Positions 24,535 to 36,989 of a stretch of DNA of 64,000 nt are shown one piece after another. The notes under the pieces were generated by a model. It had not been told where the DNA came from. It did no database searches and saw only the letters and a list, made by a program, of their open reading frames with translations. Source of the DNA: Maea johnstoni (taxonomy: Eukaryota; Annelida; Polychaeta; Spionida; Magelonidae); contig OZ012693.1 in the NCBI GenBank assembly GCA_963942565.1, positions 10,214,604 to 10,278,603 on the forward strand, read 5' to 3'. The translations under genes and the position numbers were made by a program. Position 1 is the first letter of the stretch; every line of letters begins with the position of its first letter.

Positions 24535-24766
24535 CTAGAAATTGATGTTGAAATCCTCACATTGATCAATGTTACTACAGACAGTTGGAACAATATGGAT
24601 AGAGGCAAGTCCCTGGGACGTATTGTTGGATGATGGTATACATTTAGAGACCCTTGAGCATTGGATCAAAGCAATTGGAAAGGTAAAATTACCTTGGATG
24701 ACTTTAACCAAATTGCATAGGAAGTTTATAACTGCTGAAATACAAAAACAAATGCGCTCAGGATAG
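24535..24766 (+). pseudogene. Diverged NADAR C-terminal relic
   Basis: The frame from 24569 (65 codons) reads TVGTIWIEASPWDVLLDDGI and ends in a stretch like WIKAIGKVKLPWMTLTKL. This aligns with the NADAR C-terminal signature (EAS-WD-lWGiG, then W-G-N-LG-L--R). The usual WG is LD here, and upstream coding is broken. It points to a second, older NADAR copy in the same orientation as the one at 26797. Recognition is by motif only. Confidence 0.45.
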
Positions 24767-25569
24767 GGATATTTAAGACACCAACCATTGGAATACAATC
24801 AGTGTAATAAGCAAAAGTGCAACTTACCGTAAATAGTTGCTTGTACTATAGTGTGAATAATTATTAAAATATATATAAGTATATATCATATCTACGTATA
24901 TATATATATATATATAGTGTTCGACATATATAAAGTGTCCGACACAGTATAATATAGCATCAACACATATTGACGACATCTCTTTTTATACGTTAGTTGT
25001 AGTGGTCCAATTGGTATGCATTGTTGCGGCAGGAGCAGGTACGTTGTTGAACCAGTGGCCTCTCCGTTTTGGCCAAGACATAATCCATAAATATGCTATC
25101 ATCCAAATTATTGTAAGCGCAAAAAGAACGTACAATCGGTTCGGAGTCATGGCGCAGACTAGAAGAAGCAAAATTGGCGCAAACTGAAAGCGCCCTAATG
25201 TAACATCTGTTAGGGGTATGAATTTTTTTTTATGTCTTTTCGCACATTCCTTTCATTCCAACAGAGCCTTGATTGTTTTGATTATCTGGGCGCTGGTGAC
25301 ATTTAGTGTATTTTAGTGGTAGTGTTTGGTGTTGTTTAGTCAATATCTAAGCTACTATCTAGCATGTTGCTGAAAATGTATACAATGCTAGAGGGGTTGG
25401 AACATTTAGAAAATCCTTCTTGAAGCGGGTACGGGGTCCACATTTTGTAGAACATGAGGTTCTCAAGGGGTATGGTAATAAACATGTGTAAATCAGGTAT
25501 TACATCACTTATGAAATCAAATTAATAGGAAATTTCCGAAATTCAGACATGCACTAAACAAAAGTTATT

Positions 25570-25818
25570 AACTCTTTAACCCCCAGCGCTGTGTTGCATC
25601 ATACTCCCCAGTGCTGTATTGGGGGTTCCTCCCCGCAACATTGTAATGCACTGCAGTATATTGCATTGCATTACAATGTTGCCCAAGCCATTGGACGCCG
25701 CCAAAAGGCATCCCGCAGGATGAAGGGGTGTTTCAGCGGCGACGTTAAAACATGCTCTGCAGGATTAAGGGTGGTAGATATGGCGATGCCTTTTGGCTTC
25801 AACTAGCATTAAAGAGTG
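25570..25818. mobile_element. Small inverted-repeat element (MITE-like)
   Basis: Bounded by ACTCTTTAA and TTAAAGAGT (9 bp inverted ends) in otherwise AT-rich DNA. The interior is GC-richer, with an imperfect hairpin (GCAACATTGTAATGCA against TGCATTACAATGTTGC). No target duplication could be read. Confidence 0.45.
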
Positions 25819-26286
25819 AATGTAGAAAATGTCACTATTTTAGGTAGGTAGAAAACAATACATATATTGATTAGCTTCAGAACATGGAAAATAGAGGACT
25901 AGGAGGACAAATAAAGAAACATGAAATATATTTTGACATATCTTTTAGTGAGGTTATCAGAAATACCTACGTAAACATGACACGAAGTGTCAGCACAAAA
26001 AGAGAAAAATGTGTTTATTAGGGTGTTCAATGCATAGATGGTTAGGATACATAGGATCAGCTAACATTCAAGTGATCCGAGATGCCTCTTAGATAGAGCA
26101 AGCCGATGTATTGTGCACGGACTTCCTTCAGCCAATACCTACAGCACACTAGTGTTTCTTCCAGGCCAGGGTATTATAGTTTACCACATCATAAACTACT
26201 GGATAGTCAGGGCTTCAGACTTTCAAACTCCAAATTCAACAATCTCTGTTTGCTAGCTGAGTCCTATTTTCTGCCACATAGCGGCC

Positions 26287-26452
26287 AAGTTGTCACTAGC
26301 CAGTTGTAAGTGGTGGAGCGAACCGGAGTATTACACAAAAACACTGCTTAATCCCAAGTCACTGACAACTTTCTCACATACAGCGGGCAGTGGTGAGAGA
26401 CATCTAGTAGACAGTGTTGATGCCTTAGACCACAAAACCATCAGGGCAGGCT
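26287..26452 (-). repeat. tRNA-derived SINE
   Basis: The minus strand begins GCCCTGATGGTTTTGTGGTC and carries CTCTCACCACTGCCCGC, TGTGAGAAAGTTGTCAGTGA and the complement of AGCCAGTTGTAAGTGG. This is the same family as 11418-11620. Confidence 0.65.
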
Positions 26453-26796
26453 ATGACTACTTGATATGAGTACTAGTAACTCCTTATCAGCATTCAATTG
26501 TCTGACATATCATGGTCTTGATGAATGTAGTTGTGGATAGGGGGTTCAAGGGGTTAGATGAACCTCATTTAAAATATTGACTTTCTTGCAAAGTGAAATA
26601 CCACATCTTTACTTTTCTTAAAACAAACAGGTAAAATGAACTCAGACATTCTTGATCCGCCCCCTGTGATTGGTTGTTATTTTCTTAATACCATTTACCC
26701 ACAGATAACATTTATTTATCCTGGCGCTACTGATGTCCCCATGCAGTTACCACTCCCATGTGGAACTAGTGACATCCACCCACATCATAATTAGCA

Positions 26797-27404
26797 ATGG
26801 CAAATACAGAGAAATATACATTTTTCTTCAACATTCACTCCCCATTTAGCCAGTGGCATCCAGCTAAATTCGATGTAGGAGAAATGGAGTTCAACTGTGC
26901 TGAACAATATTTCATGTATATCAAGGCGCTGACAATTGGTGATAAGGAGATAGCCACCAAAATTATGGATACACCAAATCCTTAACTACAAAAGGCCCTT
27001 GGAAGGCGGGTGAGAAATTTTGATAAGTTCGTATGGATGACTAAATGTTGCCAAGTGGTTAAGGCAGGCAACTTTGCAAAGGTGAGCACACTGTGATATT
27101 TCCCATTTTTTTGCATTTGCTCTCATTTCTTTAGATTGTAGAAAATTAACCGTTTCTCTATGTTTTTTAAATTTTAGTTTAGCCAAAACCCTCATCTCAA
27201 AGAAAAGCTACTTCAGGAACAATTCTGGTAGAGGCCAGTCCCTGGGATGTACTGTGGGGTATTGGAATGAATGCCTGGGACCCTAGGGCATAGGAGAGAA
27301 AAAACTGGGGAGGGAACAATTGGCTTGGTTTCATCTTAACAGAGCTACGTGAAGAATTCTTAGTCACAGACTTTCAAGAAGATATTTTTACAGAATTTAT
27401 CTAA
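26797..27404 (+). pseudogene. NADAR (YbiA-like) gene, broken, two exons
   Basis: Exon 1 (26797-27081) encodes SPFSQWHPAKF, then NCAEQYFMYIKA, then after a stop LGRRVRNFD and GNFAK. A GTGAGC donor follows at 27082. A 96 bp intron ends at TTTTAG (27177). Exon 2 carries NPHLKEKLL, then in a shifted frame VEASPWDVLWGIGMNAWD and NWLGFILTELREEF, ending at 27404. These are the ordered signatures of the NADAR/YbiA fold. Members act on ADP-ribose-type or riboflavin-precursor N-glycosidic bonds, and the Glu of AEQ and the Asp of ASPWD are conserved here. Lesions: TAA at 26983, a one-base loss near 27217, and TAG at 27291. The phase 0 splice sites look sound. The break between palindrome arm and spacer (27151) falls in the intron. 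Assignment to the family is firm; loss of function is inferred from the lesions. Confidence 0.82.
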
Positions 27405-30400
27405 ACTCTAACAGACTACACGTTTTTCAACAGAAAAAAATTAAGGAAACCCGCCACTCCATTTTTTATTAGGAATCTATAGAGAACTTTAACATTACAT
27501 ACGATGTAAGGTGATGTGGACAAGCAATGAACACGCAACTGGAGTACTTACATAACCTTTTAACCAGGGAAAGTGAAAGGTGTTCAGCAAAACATTAAAG
27601 GTCCATGAGTATGCTATACCATAACATCTATTTTCGCAAGAGATGCTAGACAATTTATCAAGAAAAGTCATAAAAAGTTAAGGTACAATCGTTGTTAACA
27701 GGACCTAGGGTGATGTTAAAGGTGAGGAATTGCGTATCCCCAAAAAAAGGATTTGTGAGCTCTGGGTGAAATTCACTCACACAGGATATTCCAGTTGGAT
27801 CAACTGTCAACGATTAAACATCTGGGGCAACCACGCTCTAGAACCACGCATATCTTTTTTCCTTTTATTTTTCTGTAGAATTGCCTGTATTGCGGTTTCC
27901 CTGTCCTCCATCATAATCTGATATGGCCTTTTCTGTATGAAAAAATGTTCCAACTTTCAATTTTTTTCTGCTCTTCAAGACCCAGAGCATTCTCCACGTG
28001 AAAGGTGTTTAGCAAAACATTAAAGGTCCATGAGTATGCTATACCATATCATCTATTTTCGCAAGAGGTGCTAGACAATTTATCAAGAAAAGTCATAAAA
28101 AGTATCTTGCAAGAGATTTCTCAAGCTGGCAATAACAAAAATGGCCTTAAAGGTGCAACTCCTAGATGAGCTAATGTGTTTAGTCAAAGAAGAGATTCTA
28201 GTAGACTTTTAGTGAGAGAAACATCTTGTTTCATACTTTAGCACACTTTAAAGCATACTTATAGCACGTTTGACGAGTTTGGATCAGAAGTCTTCCTTTG
28301 GAATAGATACTTAAAAATGATATATATGCCTTTGTTGATTGCAAAACAAAAGTTGATTATCAGCGTTCTTAAAAGTGTGATGTATAACTATTTTCAACAG
28401 ACTAAAAGTGTGTCTCCTTGGAAAACATCAGGAGGGATTAGCTATGCTTCTGTGTTCTTTCCAGGAACAGGTTGGAGTTTTAAATGTTATTATCCACGGT
28501 ATCAAACCGTACTGCTTCCATAATCTAGAAAATATATTTCAGTGCACTCTTGGTGGTGTGACCATGCTTAACAGAATGGAATTTTGTAGGTTAATTGACT
28601 GTATTTCTTAAAATCAAATCCCTAAAGTCATACGTTTTTGTTGATTTTTGATATGAAATGCTCCAAATCTAGATCAAATGACAAACAGTGGCCGGTCACC
28701 CAATTATCACTGCCCATCCCTGTGTGGACATACAAGATGATTTAGTATGAATAACGCCATCAAAAGTTTGTTTTTAGAACTTTTTTACACTCGTAGTAAG
28801 AGAAATTACCTTGATAACGAAACCTAGGCAAGACCCAGACATATTTTGTCATAAAAGTTGGCATGCAGTTGGGTACTTTTTCACTAGCACCACACTGCCT
28901 ATCTTCTCTATGTGTTCATGTAAAGAGCTGCAGAATCTCTTTTAGAAATGTGAGATTGCTTGGTGCAACAAGTTTTGGGAGTATCATGAATTCATTGGTG
29001 TTGGAATTTTAGATGATCAGATGGCATAACCAAAGCACGCCCGTGGTGCTAATTGTTGATCCTGAAACACTCAACGTATCGTCAAACCTGCTCTTTAAAA
29101 CTAGTGTCCTGATAAAACATACTATGAATTGGAAAGGAAGAGGTGCATCAGACCTAAGTGGTAATGTGTTGTTCAAAAATTAACCTTTGACTATTTTCGT
29201 GCCTTTTTAAAGTACAAAATAGGAATAAAGAGATGGGTCAGTTCTAAGGGCTAAGATCTTGTCCATAAATGGCCTTTGACCATGTTTGGTTTCTTTTACC
29301 GTGAGTTCGTTGCAGTATAAAAGGCTCAGACATGGTAAGTATTATGCTTTGATATACATTGGGTTAGGTCAAAAGCATAAAAGGCAGTACAATATGTAAG
29401 ATGTTGGTGGATTTATGTCCTTTTTTAACTTCCAGAACCCTGTTCAGGACCACTTTAACATAAATAAAAGCCATTGCAGTACAAACAAGCAACGGGTAAC
29501 GCCAGTTTTATGATGATTTTGAATCATCATAGTGTAAGGACTGCTTTAAGGTCTTATGATACTCTAGTTGTGACACCTATTGAATATCGGTCAACTAAGA
29601 AATTGCAATTTCTCTGACACTTCTGACCGCTTGGAAAGAAAATTTGTAGAAAAATACTACTCCTGCCTATTCCAGACAGTGTCCTAAGAGACAGTTTTGA
29701 ACACTGCATGCTTTGGTTAGAGTGATTTTCATGTTTATTGAAACCTGATGATTTGATATATTTCCAAGGAAAAAGTAGGTATGATCATTTGTATTTGTAT
29801 AAAAGGGGCTCACAATTCAATTCTGTACTATTTTTTACTTAATTTGGCCAAAGATATCCTATTTCACAAACTTTAAGCATCTGTGGTTCAGAAAACCAAG
29901 AACCTGTCATATATCCACAGTTTTCTCGTTACGAGCACTGTGTAGATGGTTAAGACAGAGTTTGTTGAAAATCAAACTAGGCAATTCTGACATACAAATT
30001 TCAAAAACTTGCTTCTTGAAATCCTTGATGTTGCCGCATAATCGCTATATACCAATAAAAAAATGAAATGCTTTCATCGGAACAGAATAGTGTTTTCAGG
30101 CAGTGGCTCTTTCTCTGAACCTATATAACGCAAAAAGAAAGGAACCGATTTTGGAGAATGAGCTGTTCATAAAATAAATTCCAATATTTCTTCTATGACC
30201 TATGAGTGAGAGTTGTCTTGATGATACCAGTGCTCTGTTCTTTATCTATGCAACGTTTCAGGAAAGTTAAACTGAAACCTTAAATTCATTTCAGATTTTT
30301 GTAATGTCAGAGCTCTATTAACATTCTAGCCAAAAAGAGAGAAATATATGTCCAGCCTATAAATGCATGCCTTTTAATCATCTTAAAGTAAAGAGTGCAT

Positions 30401-31917
30401 CTTGAAATAGATAGTAGCATTTCCTTGATGGGTTTTGATGATGTTGGCTCAGATTGGACCTTTCCAAAAACATCCTATAGTTGCCGTTGCTTTATTAAAA
30501 GGAACGCGTGGGAAGTGATCTAAATTAAACTTGCATGGTCGTGAGAGAAATCCTGAGCAATTTCAGTAACCAATGCACACTTGAGGTAGATAACACATTT
30601 CACAAAAAGTCTGCAAGTCGAATCCAAGCCTAGCAAAATGAGTTCATTTTTGTTTACTCTGGTATTGTGATACACAACATGTGCATGATAAGAAAGCTGG
30701 CCACCCCATGGTCCCATTCCCATGAAACAGACCTCTTAAAGTGATATCAATCTATCTAATGATATCCAGCACAATATTTATAAATCTATCAGTCTCATGC
30801 CAACATAATTGAGCATTTCAGATATCTCCCCTGAATACAATGCCCCAGTTTATCTAAGCTAGTTACATTAAAGGTATCCACAGCGTTCGCTCTACTTAAG
30901 GTGGCCTATGAAGTTATGAGGTTAATTTGTGAATATATGGACATTTTGAGATTTTTACAGAGGTTAGAACCAAAAACATTTTCCTCGCGATCAGATGAAC
31001 TGCAACTCTCAAAGCCATCACCGAACAGAGTAAGGCACCAACTCTTACAGAAGTCCCCATACGTTTGCACACAGACACTTTTCTCTGCCAAATTTCGCCA
31101 CAACATGGTCCTTTTGGACAAGCTTGGTATTAGTATTTCAAAGGGGAAAGGTAACACATTTCTTTCAATTTTGACTTTGTTCAAAAGTTATGGGATTTGA
31201 AAATTGAAAAATGTTTTGAAAGCACACTTCGAAGGAAATGGTTATAAAATTTGAAGAGAGTAAGTAATTAGTAGGGAATGTGATACCATAGTCTTAGCCA
31301 GTGGGATGTCTGGGCATCATTTGGAGATCCAAAGCCTCAAAAATCACACGCAGAATTTATTTCTCTAAATGTCAATTTAAAGCGGAAATTTTTAAATATT
31401 TCCACCCTAGTATGACTCCTATGACATTGTATAGGGATATAATGCCTTATTCCTATAAGAAAATACATGTTTTTGGTTGTAATATAAGTATATTGTGGTC
31501 TCCCTGAAAAAAAAATGTTAAGATTACTATTTTTTGATACACAACTTCTAAATTCTGGCTAAGACGCTGGTGATACCCTTCTATCTTTATTGATCATTTT
31601 TCTACATCTGTGAAACTGGAAAGTCGCTGGTGTATGATTGAGCATACGAGCTCAGTTTCAAAACACTATGGATGTTTTCCATTCTGTTTTTTACCCCAAA
31701 AATGTTACACCCTGCTGTGAGAGGACTTTTGTGATCTGTAATGTATTCCTCACCAAAAGACTTTCCAGGCAATATACATCTTGTATAAGCTGAATCCCCC
31801 AATAAAAGCAGGGTAGAGGAAGAACTGAGTCAAAGAAATTAACCTCGTAAGCTACCCTGAGACCATGCCAAACAGACAAAGTTCCCATCTACTATTTGGG
31901 TAGACAGACCTTACAGG

Positions 31918-31962
<45 letters not shown>

Positions 31963-34900
31963 GTATAGGCTGAACCTTCAAATAAAAACAGGGTAGGGGA
32001 GAAACTGAATCAAGGAAATTAACCTCGTAAGCTACCCTGAAACCATGCCAAACAGACAAAGTTCCCATCTACTATTTGTGTAGACAGACCTTACAGGCAA
32101 TATATATATATCTCGTATAGGCTGAACCTTCAAATAAAAACAGAGTAGAGGAGAAACTGAATCAAGGATATTAACCTCATTAGCTACCTTAAGTTCATAC
32201 CAAACAAACAAGGTTCCTATCTTTTACTTAGGTAGACAGACCTTCCAGGCGATATATATCCTATATAGGTTGAATCGCCAAATAAAAGCAGGATAGGGGT
32301 AGAACTGAGTCAAAGAAATTAACCTCATAAGCTACCTTAGTCTAATCAAGAAAAAATCTTAAAGAATAAAAAACAAACCCCTTGGGTAGACAGACCTTCC
32401 AGGCAATATGTATATCTCGTATAGGTTGAATCGGCAAATAAAAGCAGAATAGAGGAGGAACTGAATCAAGGAAGTTAACCTCATTAGCTACCTTAAGATC
32501 ATACCAAACAGACAAGGGTTCCCCTCTATCACCTAGGTAGACAGACCTTCCAGGCAATATATATCTTGTATAGGCTGAATCGTCAAATAAAAGCAGGGAA
32601 GAGGAAGAACTGAGTCAGGAAATTAACCTGACCAAGACAAAAACTTAAAGAATGAAAGAAATCTAATCTAGAAAAAATCTTAAAGAATAGAAAACAAGCC
32701 CCTTGCTAGCAGATATGAATAAAGAAAAACAATAGGAATATTGGTGTGAGTAATTCATTGAAATATACAAGTGCTCCATACACAGCCAACAATGAGAATC
32801 CATAAAGCACTAAGCCACACCTCTACAGGTACACTATAGCTAATTAAGGGATTAGAATATTCGCCATGTATACATCACCAAAGTCCAACACCCCCAGACC
32901 CATACCCAAATAACCTAGCTCATTTAAGGGATAAAGGTTGCTATATGTACACTCAAGTTCACTATACCTGTAAAGGTAGGGTTCTGTAGATAAACTATAA
33001 TAAAATTTGCAAGTCTCTGACTGAAGGCAAGACAACAAATAATACAAACACCACGAAATATCAAATCATTGATGAAAATACACATAAGTATTCCAAAGAT
33101 CTTGGTAAAATGATTCATTGAAAAAATTTAAAAAAAATTGAAATAAAAATAAATTAAATGATTAAAATTATATAAATGATTTATGAAAATATAAAACATC
33201 CATACTATACACACGTACCCACAGACCCCTAACTTAAAACAGAAACTAAAATTAAAATAAAATAAAATAAAATAAAATAAAATAAAATAAAATAAAATAA
33301 AATAAAACAAAATAAAATAACAATAATAATAATTTTCTTATTGTACGAGTTCTCAAATGCGAGGATTCTCAGGAAAATAATAGTATGTATTAGAATGCGA
33401 TTGTCATAGTTGGCATGTAATGAATAAACAAAAATTCTATAAATTTAAAAAAAACAATAATAATAATTTTTAAAATATGAAATATGATTTATGAAAATAT
33501 ACATGTGCACTTTACACAAGAACCCACAAACCCCTGACTTAAAAACAAAACAAAACAAAAAAATATTTATTTTTTTAAATATGAAATATGATTTATGAAT
33601 ATGTACATGTGCACTATACACAAGTACCCACAAACCCCTGACTTAAAAAACAAAAACAAAAAACTACTTTATTTTTTTTTAAATATGAAAATATGAAAAA
33701 TATGAAAACTTAAACAAAAAAGTATTTTGTTATATTTAAAAAGAAGATAAATGTCTATAGTAAATTTCTGATAAGTATCATAACTGAAAAAACAAAACAA
33801 AAAAATACTTCATTTATATATTTTTAAAATAAATGTCATGAGTAAATATCATAACTGAATAAAGCACAAAAAATCAAAAGGTATTTCTTCATATCTTTTA
33901 ATAAATGCAAAGAGTGAATTTGTGATAAGCATCATAACTAGATAAAACACAAAAAAAATCAAAAAGCATTTCTTTTGGCAAATTTGTCAGCACCGTGTCA
34001 TATCACTCTAGGTTCACAATACATAGCTAATTAAGGGGATTATGATATCCCACACGCACACACAAAGTCCACTACCCCCCTGACACTTGGCCAACTAACC
34101 AAGTTCACCAAAGAGCTAATTAAAGGGTTAACATTAGCTGCATGTAAACACCGCTCAAGTTCACTAGGCCTTAAAACCCTAACCAAACAGATAGGATTCA
34201 ACCCCTAACTAACAAGAGTCGCATTTTGGGGAACACAGGATAAACTTCATTATCTAATTATAGGGTTTAAGGTAGCTTCTATGTACACACCAACTTAGTT
34301 CATCACAACCAAACAGACAGGGTTCAAACCCTAAATAGCATAAGGTTCATAGTGAGGGAGGGGGAGGGGGGCACAGGATTAAGTACATTAGCTCATTAAG
34401 AGGATTAAGGTGAGCTCTATGTATACATCAGTCAGGTTGCAGACACACCCCACACAAACCCAAACGAACCCTACTGTCACAGGATTATGTTCAGTAGCCA
34501 ATTAAACAGATTAGGTTGGGCTCTTTGTACATACCAACCTGGTTTAACACACCTCCATACCCATCAACCAAACAGATAGGGTTCAAACCCTAAATAGCTT
34601 AAGGTTCATAGTGAGGGAGGGGGAGGGGGGCGCAGGATTAAGTTCATTCCCTCATTAAGAGGATTAAGGTGAACTCTATGTATACACCAGACAGGTTACA
34701 TACACACACCCCACACAAACCCAAACAAACCTTACTGACACTAATCAGGTCAAGGTTCACAGTTAGTGAACCCTGCCTTGATGACAAACCCAGGTGAACA
34801 CAGATGAACCCATCAACAAATACACCCCATACAGGTTCGGTTCCCTTGACCAATCAAAATCAACCTCGCCGGACTGAACCGAGTACCCCCGAACCGTGAT

Positions 34901-35019
34901 CGAACCGCAGATTAAAGGTTCGGGTTGCATTAACCAATCAGAGTGCACAGAATGCAGGTGCGAACCCAAAACACCCCCGGTTGGACCACCGTCCCACCTC
35001 ACGCACATACTACTCATAT
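27151..35019 (-). repeat. Right arm of giant palindrome, about 7.87 kb
   Basis: Reverse complement of 15764-23635; content and order are as described for the left arm. It begins inside the NADAR intron and ends at about 35014-35019, where similarity stops at CACATACTACTCATAT. Outside the arms the flanks differ: a TATAC array on the left, unique-looking DNA on the right. No target duplication was found at the outer ends. Confidence 0.96.
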
Positions 35020-35284
35020 TGCACCATTTTCTTGTCGAGTGAAGATTCGGCCTGACAACTTAGATCATAAGTTATCAAACAGGGGATATTTGGAGGACTT
35101 TTGAAAAGGAATTGTTAATCCCTAGTGGGACATCAACTTACAGACAATCATTTTACAAACGTATGTATAACAGTTAGAGCAATTTTTGCAGCGGGGAAAA
35201 ACTCAAGTCTAACATCTCTCCGAAAACGTTGCTCTTTTATCAAAATAGATATATGATTATCAGGCCGTGTATTTGCTCCATGTG
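35020..35284. other. No gene seen
   Basis: Flank immediately outside the palindrome; nothing recognised. Confidence 0.5.
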
Positions 35285-35545
35285 TGAAGATTATAGTGTT
35301 AACCCTTTCCAATGCTGAGGCTACGTTCGTCCAAAGCACAAATATGCAAAGATCTTTGAAAACCATCTTAACCCTGTCATGTTGGTATTCAGTGGAAAGC
35401 TCTTGCTGAGTACTCCCAGATGTGTACCCATGTGCCAGGATTTCAGTCATTTTTCACTTTTTTGCATCATTTTGTTTTGGTCAAATCTTAGATTCTTCAT
35501 CTAAGGTCAAATTAGCCAGAAGCAGCATACGGGTTAAATAATGCT
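35285..35545 (-). repeat. Dispersed repeat copy
   Basis: Shares ordered blocks with 5322-5450 and (in complement) 11640-11870, including TGTTGGTATTCAGTGGAAAGC, CAGGATTTCAGTCATTTTTC and the terminal ACGGGTTAA. The 100-codon open frame over it parallels the one at 11710 and reflects the repeat. Confidence 0.7.
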
Positions 35546-36487
35546 TCTAACCAATAGTATATGTGCATGTGATAAGATATGAAAATGTACATACCTAACG
35601 TGGTTGATAAAATACTGTTTTACCTCAAAGGAAACATATCCTACGTTATAAGTATAACTGACTTTTGAAGCCCAAGTAAGCCATCACGGGACTGTTTCCG
35701 AAAAGGCATCATTTTACTATATGCGGTGATCATGGCAGTTGGTAATTAGTCATTAGCTCTGTTACCCTCACATCCGGGCCTTGCAATTGTGCGTCCGAAA
35801 TTGACATTATTCAAACTTTTTAAAGTGTCTGCCATGCCCTCTTTTTAAGGGTAGTTCAGATATGTAAGAAGGAGAGCTCATTTGTGTTTTGTAGACGACA
35901 CAGATAGCAGGAATGATGAAATGAAATGAATATGAAACTCTTCAAAGTAATCTCTCCCTGTAATTGGGCGACAGATAATAAAGAGTAAGAAATGAAGGTT
36001 TTCGGTGGTTGCCCCAGTTTATAGAGGAATCGAACCCCTACTCGCCTCGGTCAGGAATTGAACTCTCGACCCCATGCCTTCCAACACTCCATTGAGTCTC
36101 AAAATTGAACATTTTTTACAAGAATGAAATTGTTAAGTAAGTATATGGAGATATGGCTATGCATGATTGTACATTAAAGGTAAAGTTCATCTATAGACTC
36201 TTATCATTATATTCGCCATGAACGATAGCGATAGCGAAGTGGTCTGCAGCGATGCCACTGACTGCTGTCTGTCTCTCGTTACTGCTCAAGTACAAGCAAG
36301 GCTGGTGAATGTTAGAAAATTGCAGGGACTTGGGGTCCGTTCATAAGCTCAGTAGCTCATGGGTATTAGAAAGAAACAGAGGTAATGATAATAAACAATA
36401 AGAAATAATGAAATATAGCAATTCGTAGCAACATTTAGATTCTACATGATGTAGTGTGCGGAAGGCCACACGTGACGAAAGAAATAT
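35546..36487. other. No gene; weak SINE-like trace
   Basis: At about 36020-36085 the minus strand reads GGTCGAGAGTTCAATTCCTG, similar to a Pol III B box, next to GAATCGAACCCCTACTCGCC. This may be an old SINE. Nothing else recognised. Confidence 0.4.
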
Positions 36488-36645
36488 TCAAAGGGGCCCC
36501 ACTGGGCAGACATACACACACTGTCTACCCAGTGGGGCCTAATTGGATTATGTTTTTTATGATAAATGCATTTAAAAGTGTTTTTGCTTCCATATAAGCT
36601 GGCATGTATTTCAGGTGTTAGTGCCCCTTTAAAGCAAAAATAAAT
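36488..36645. mobile_element. Hairpin-bearing small element
   Basis: A 17 bp inverted repeat with one mismatch (GGCCCCACTGGGCAGAC at 36495, GTCTACCCAGTGGGGCC at 36523) around an 11 bp loop. The outer ends CAAAGGGGC and GCCCCTTTAAA (about 36628-36638) are also in inverted relation. It is probably a MITE of about 150 bp. No clear target duplication. Confidence 0.45.
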
Positions 36646-36989
36646 CATTCCTTTCCACCAGGAAACTTAAGAAAATGCCTTACCGATTCGTACACAACTA
36701 CACATTCGAGACAAAAAGCTGATCGCGTTTCCACTCTCGGTGACATACATCTCTCAGCTGGTAGAGAGGGTAGAAGATGGCGGGGAACAGGTGATACAAA
36801 TAACCTGGTGGTCATTAGTGACTAAATAACCTAAATTATGACGAAACAGCTGTATAGATTACCTAATAAACCAGCTTGGGAAATACCAGTGGAGCGCCGC
36901 ATCCACATAGATCCCATGTCATCACTAGATTACCTTTTAATTACCTGGGGCGAGCGACGCTGGTGGTCGCTATGATAGCCTAGGCTAGG
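36646..36989. other. No gene seen
   Basis: Nothing recognised. Confidence 0.5.

Larger units (their letters stand above)
23636..27150. other. Palindrome spacer, 3.5 kb
   Basis: The single-copy centre between the arms. From left to right: a direct copy of the arm-end repeat, two short NADAR exon fragments, a diverged NADAR relic at 24535-24766, TA-rich sequence near 24900, a small inverted-repeat element at 25570-25818, a SINE at 26287-26452, and the first exon plus donor of the NADAR pseudogene. I see nothing else in 24056-24530, 24810-25560 or 25820-26280. Confidence 0.85.

Noticed and set aside
15764-35019. The palindrome as one giant DNA transposon with 7.9 kb inverted ends
   Set aside because: No transposase frame, no target duplication and no recognisable tip motif. 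A segmental inverted duplication explains it better.
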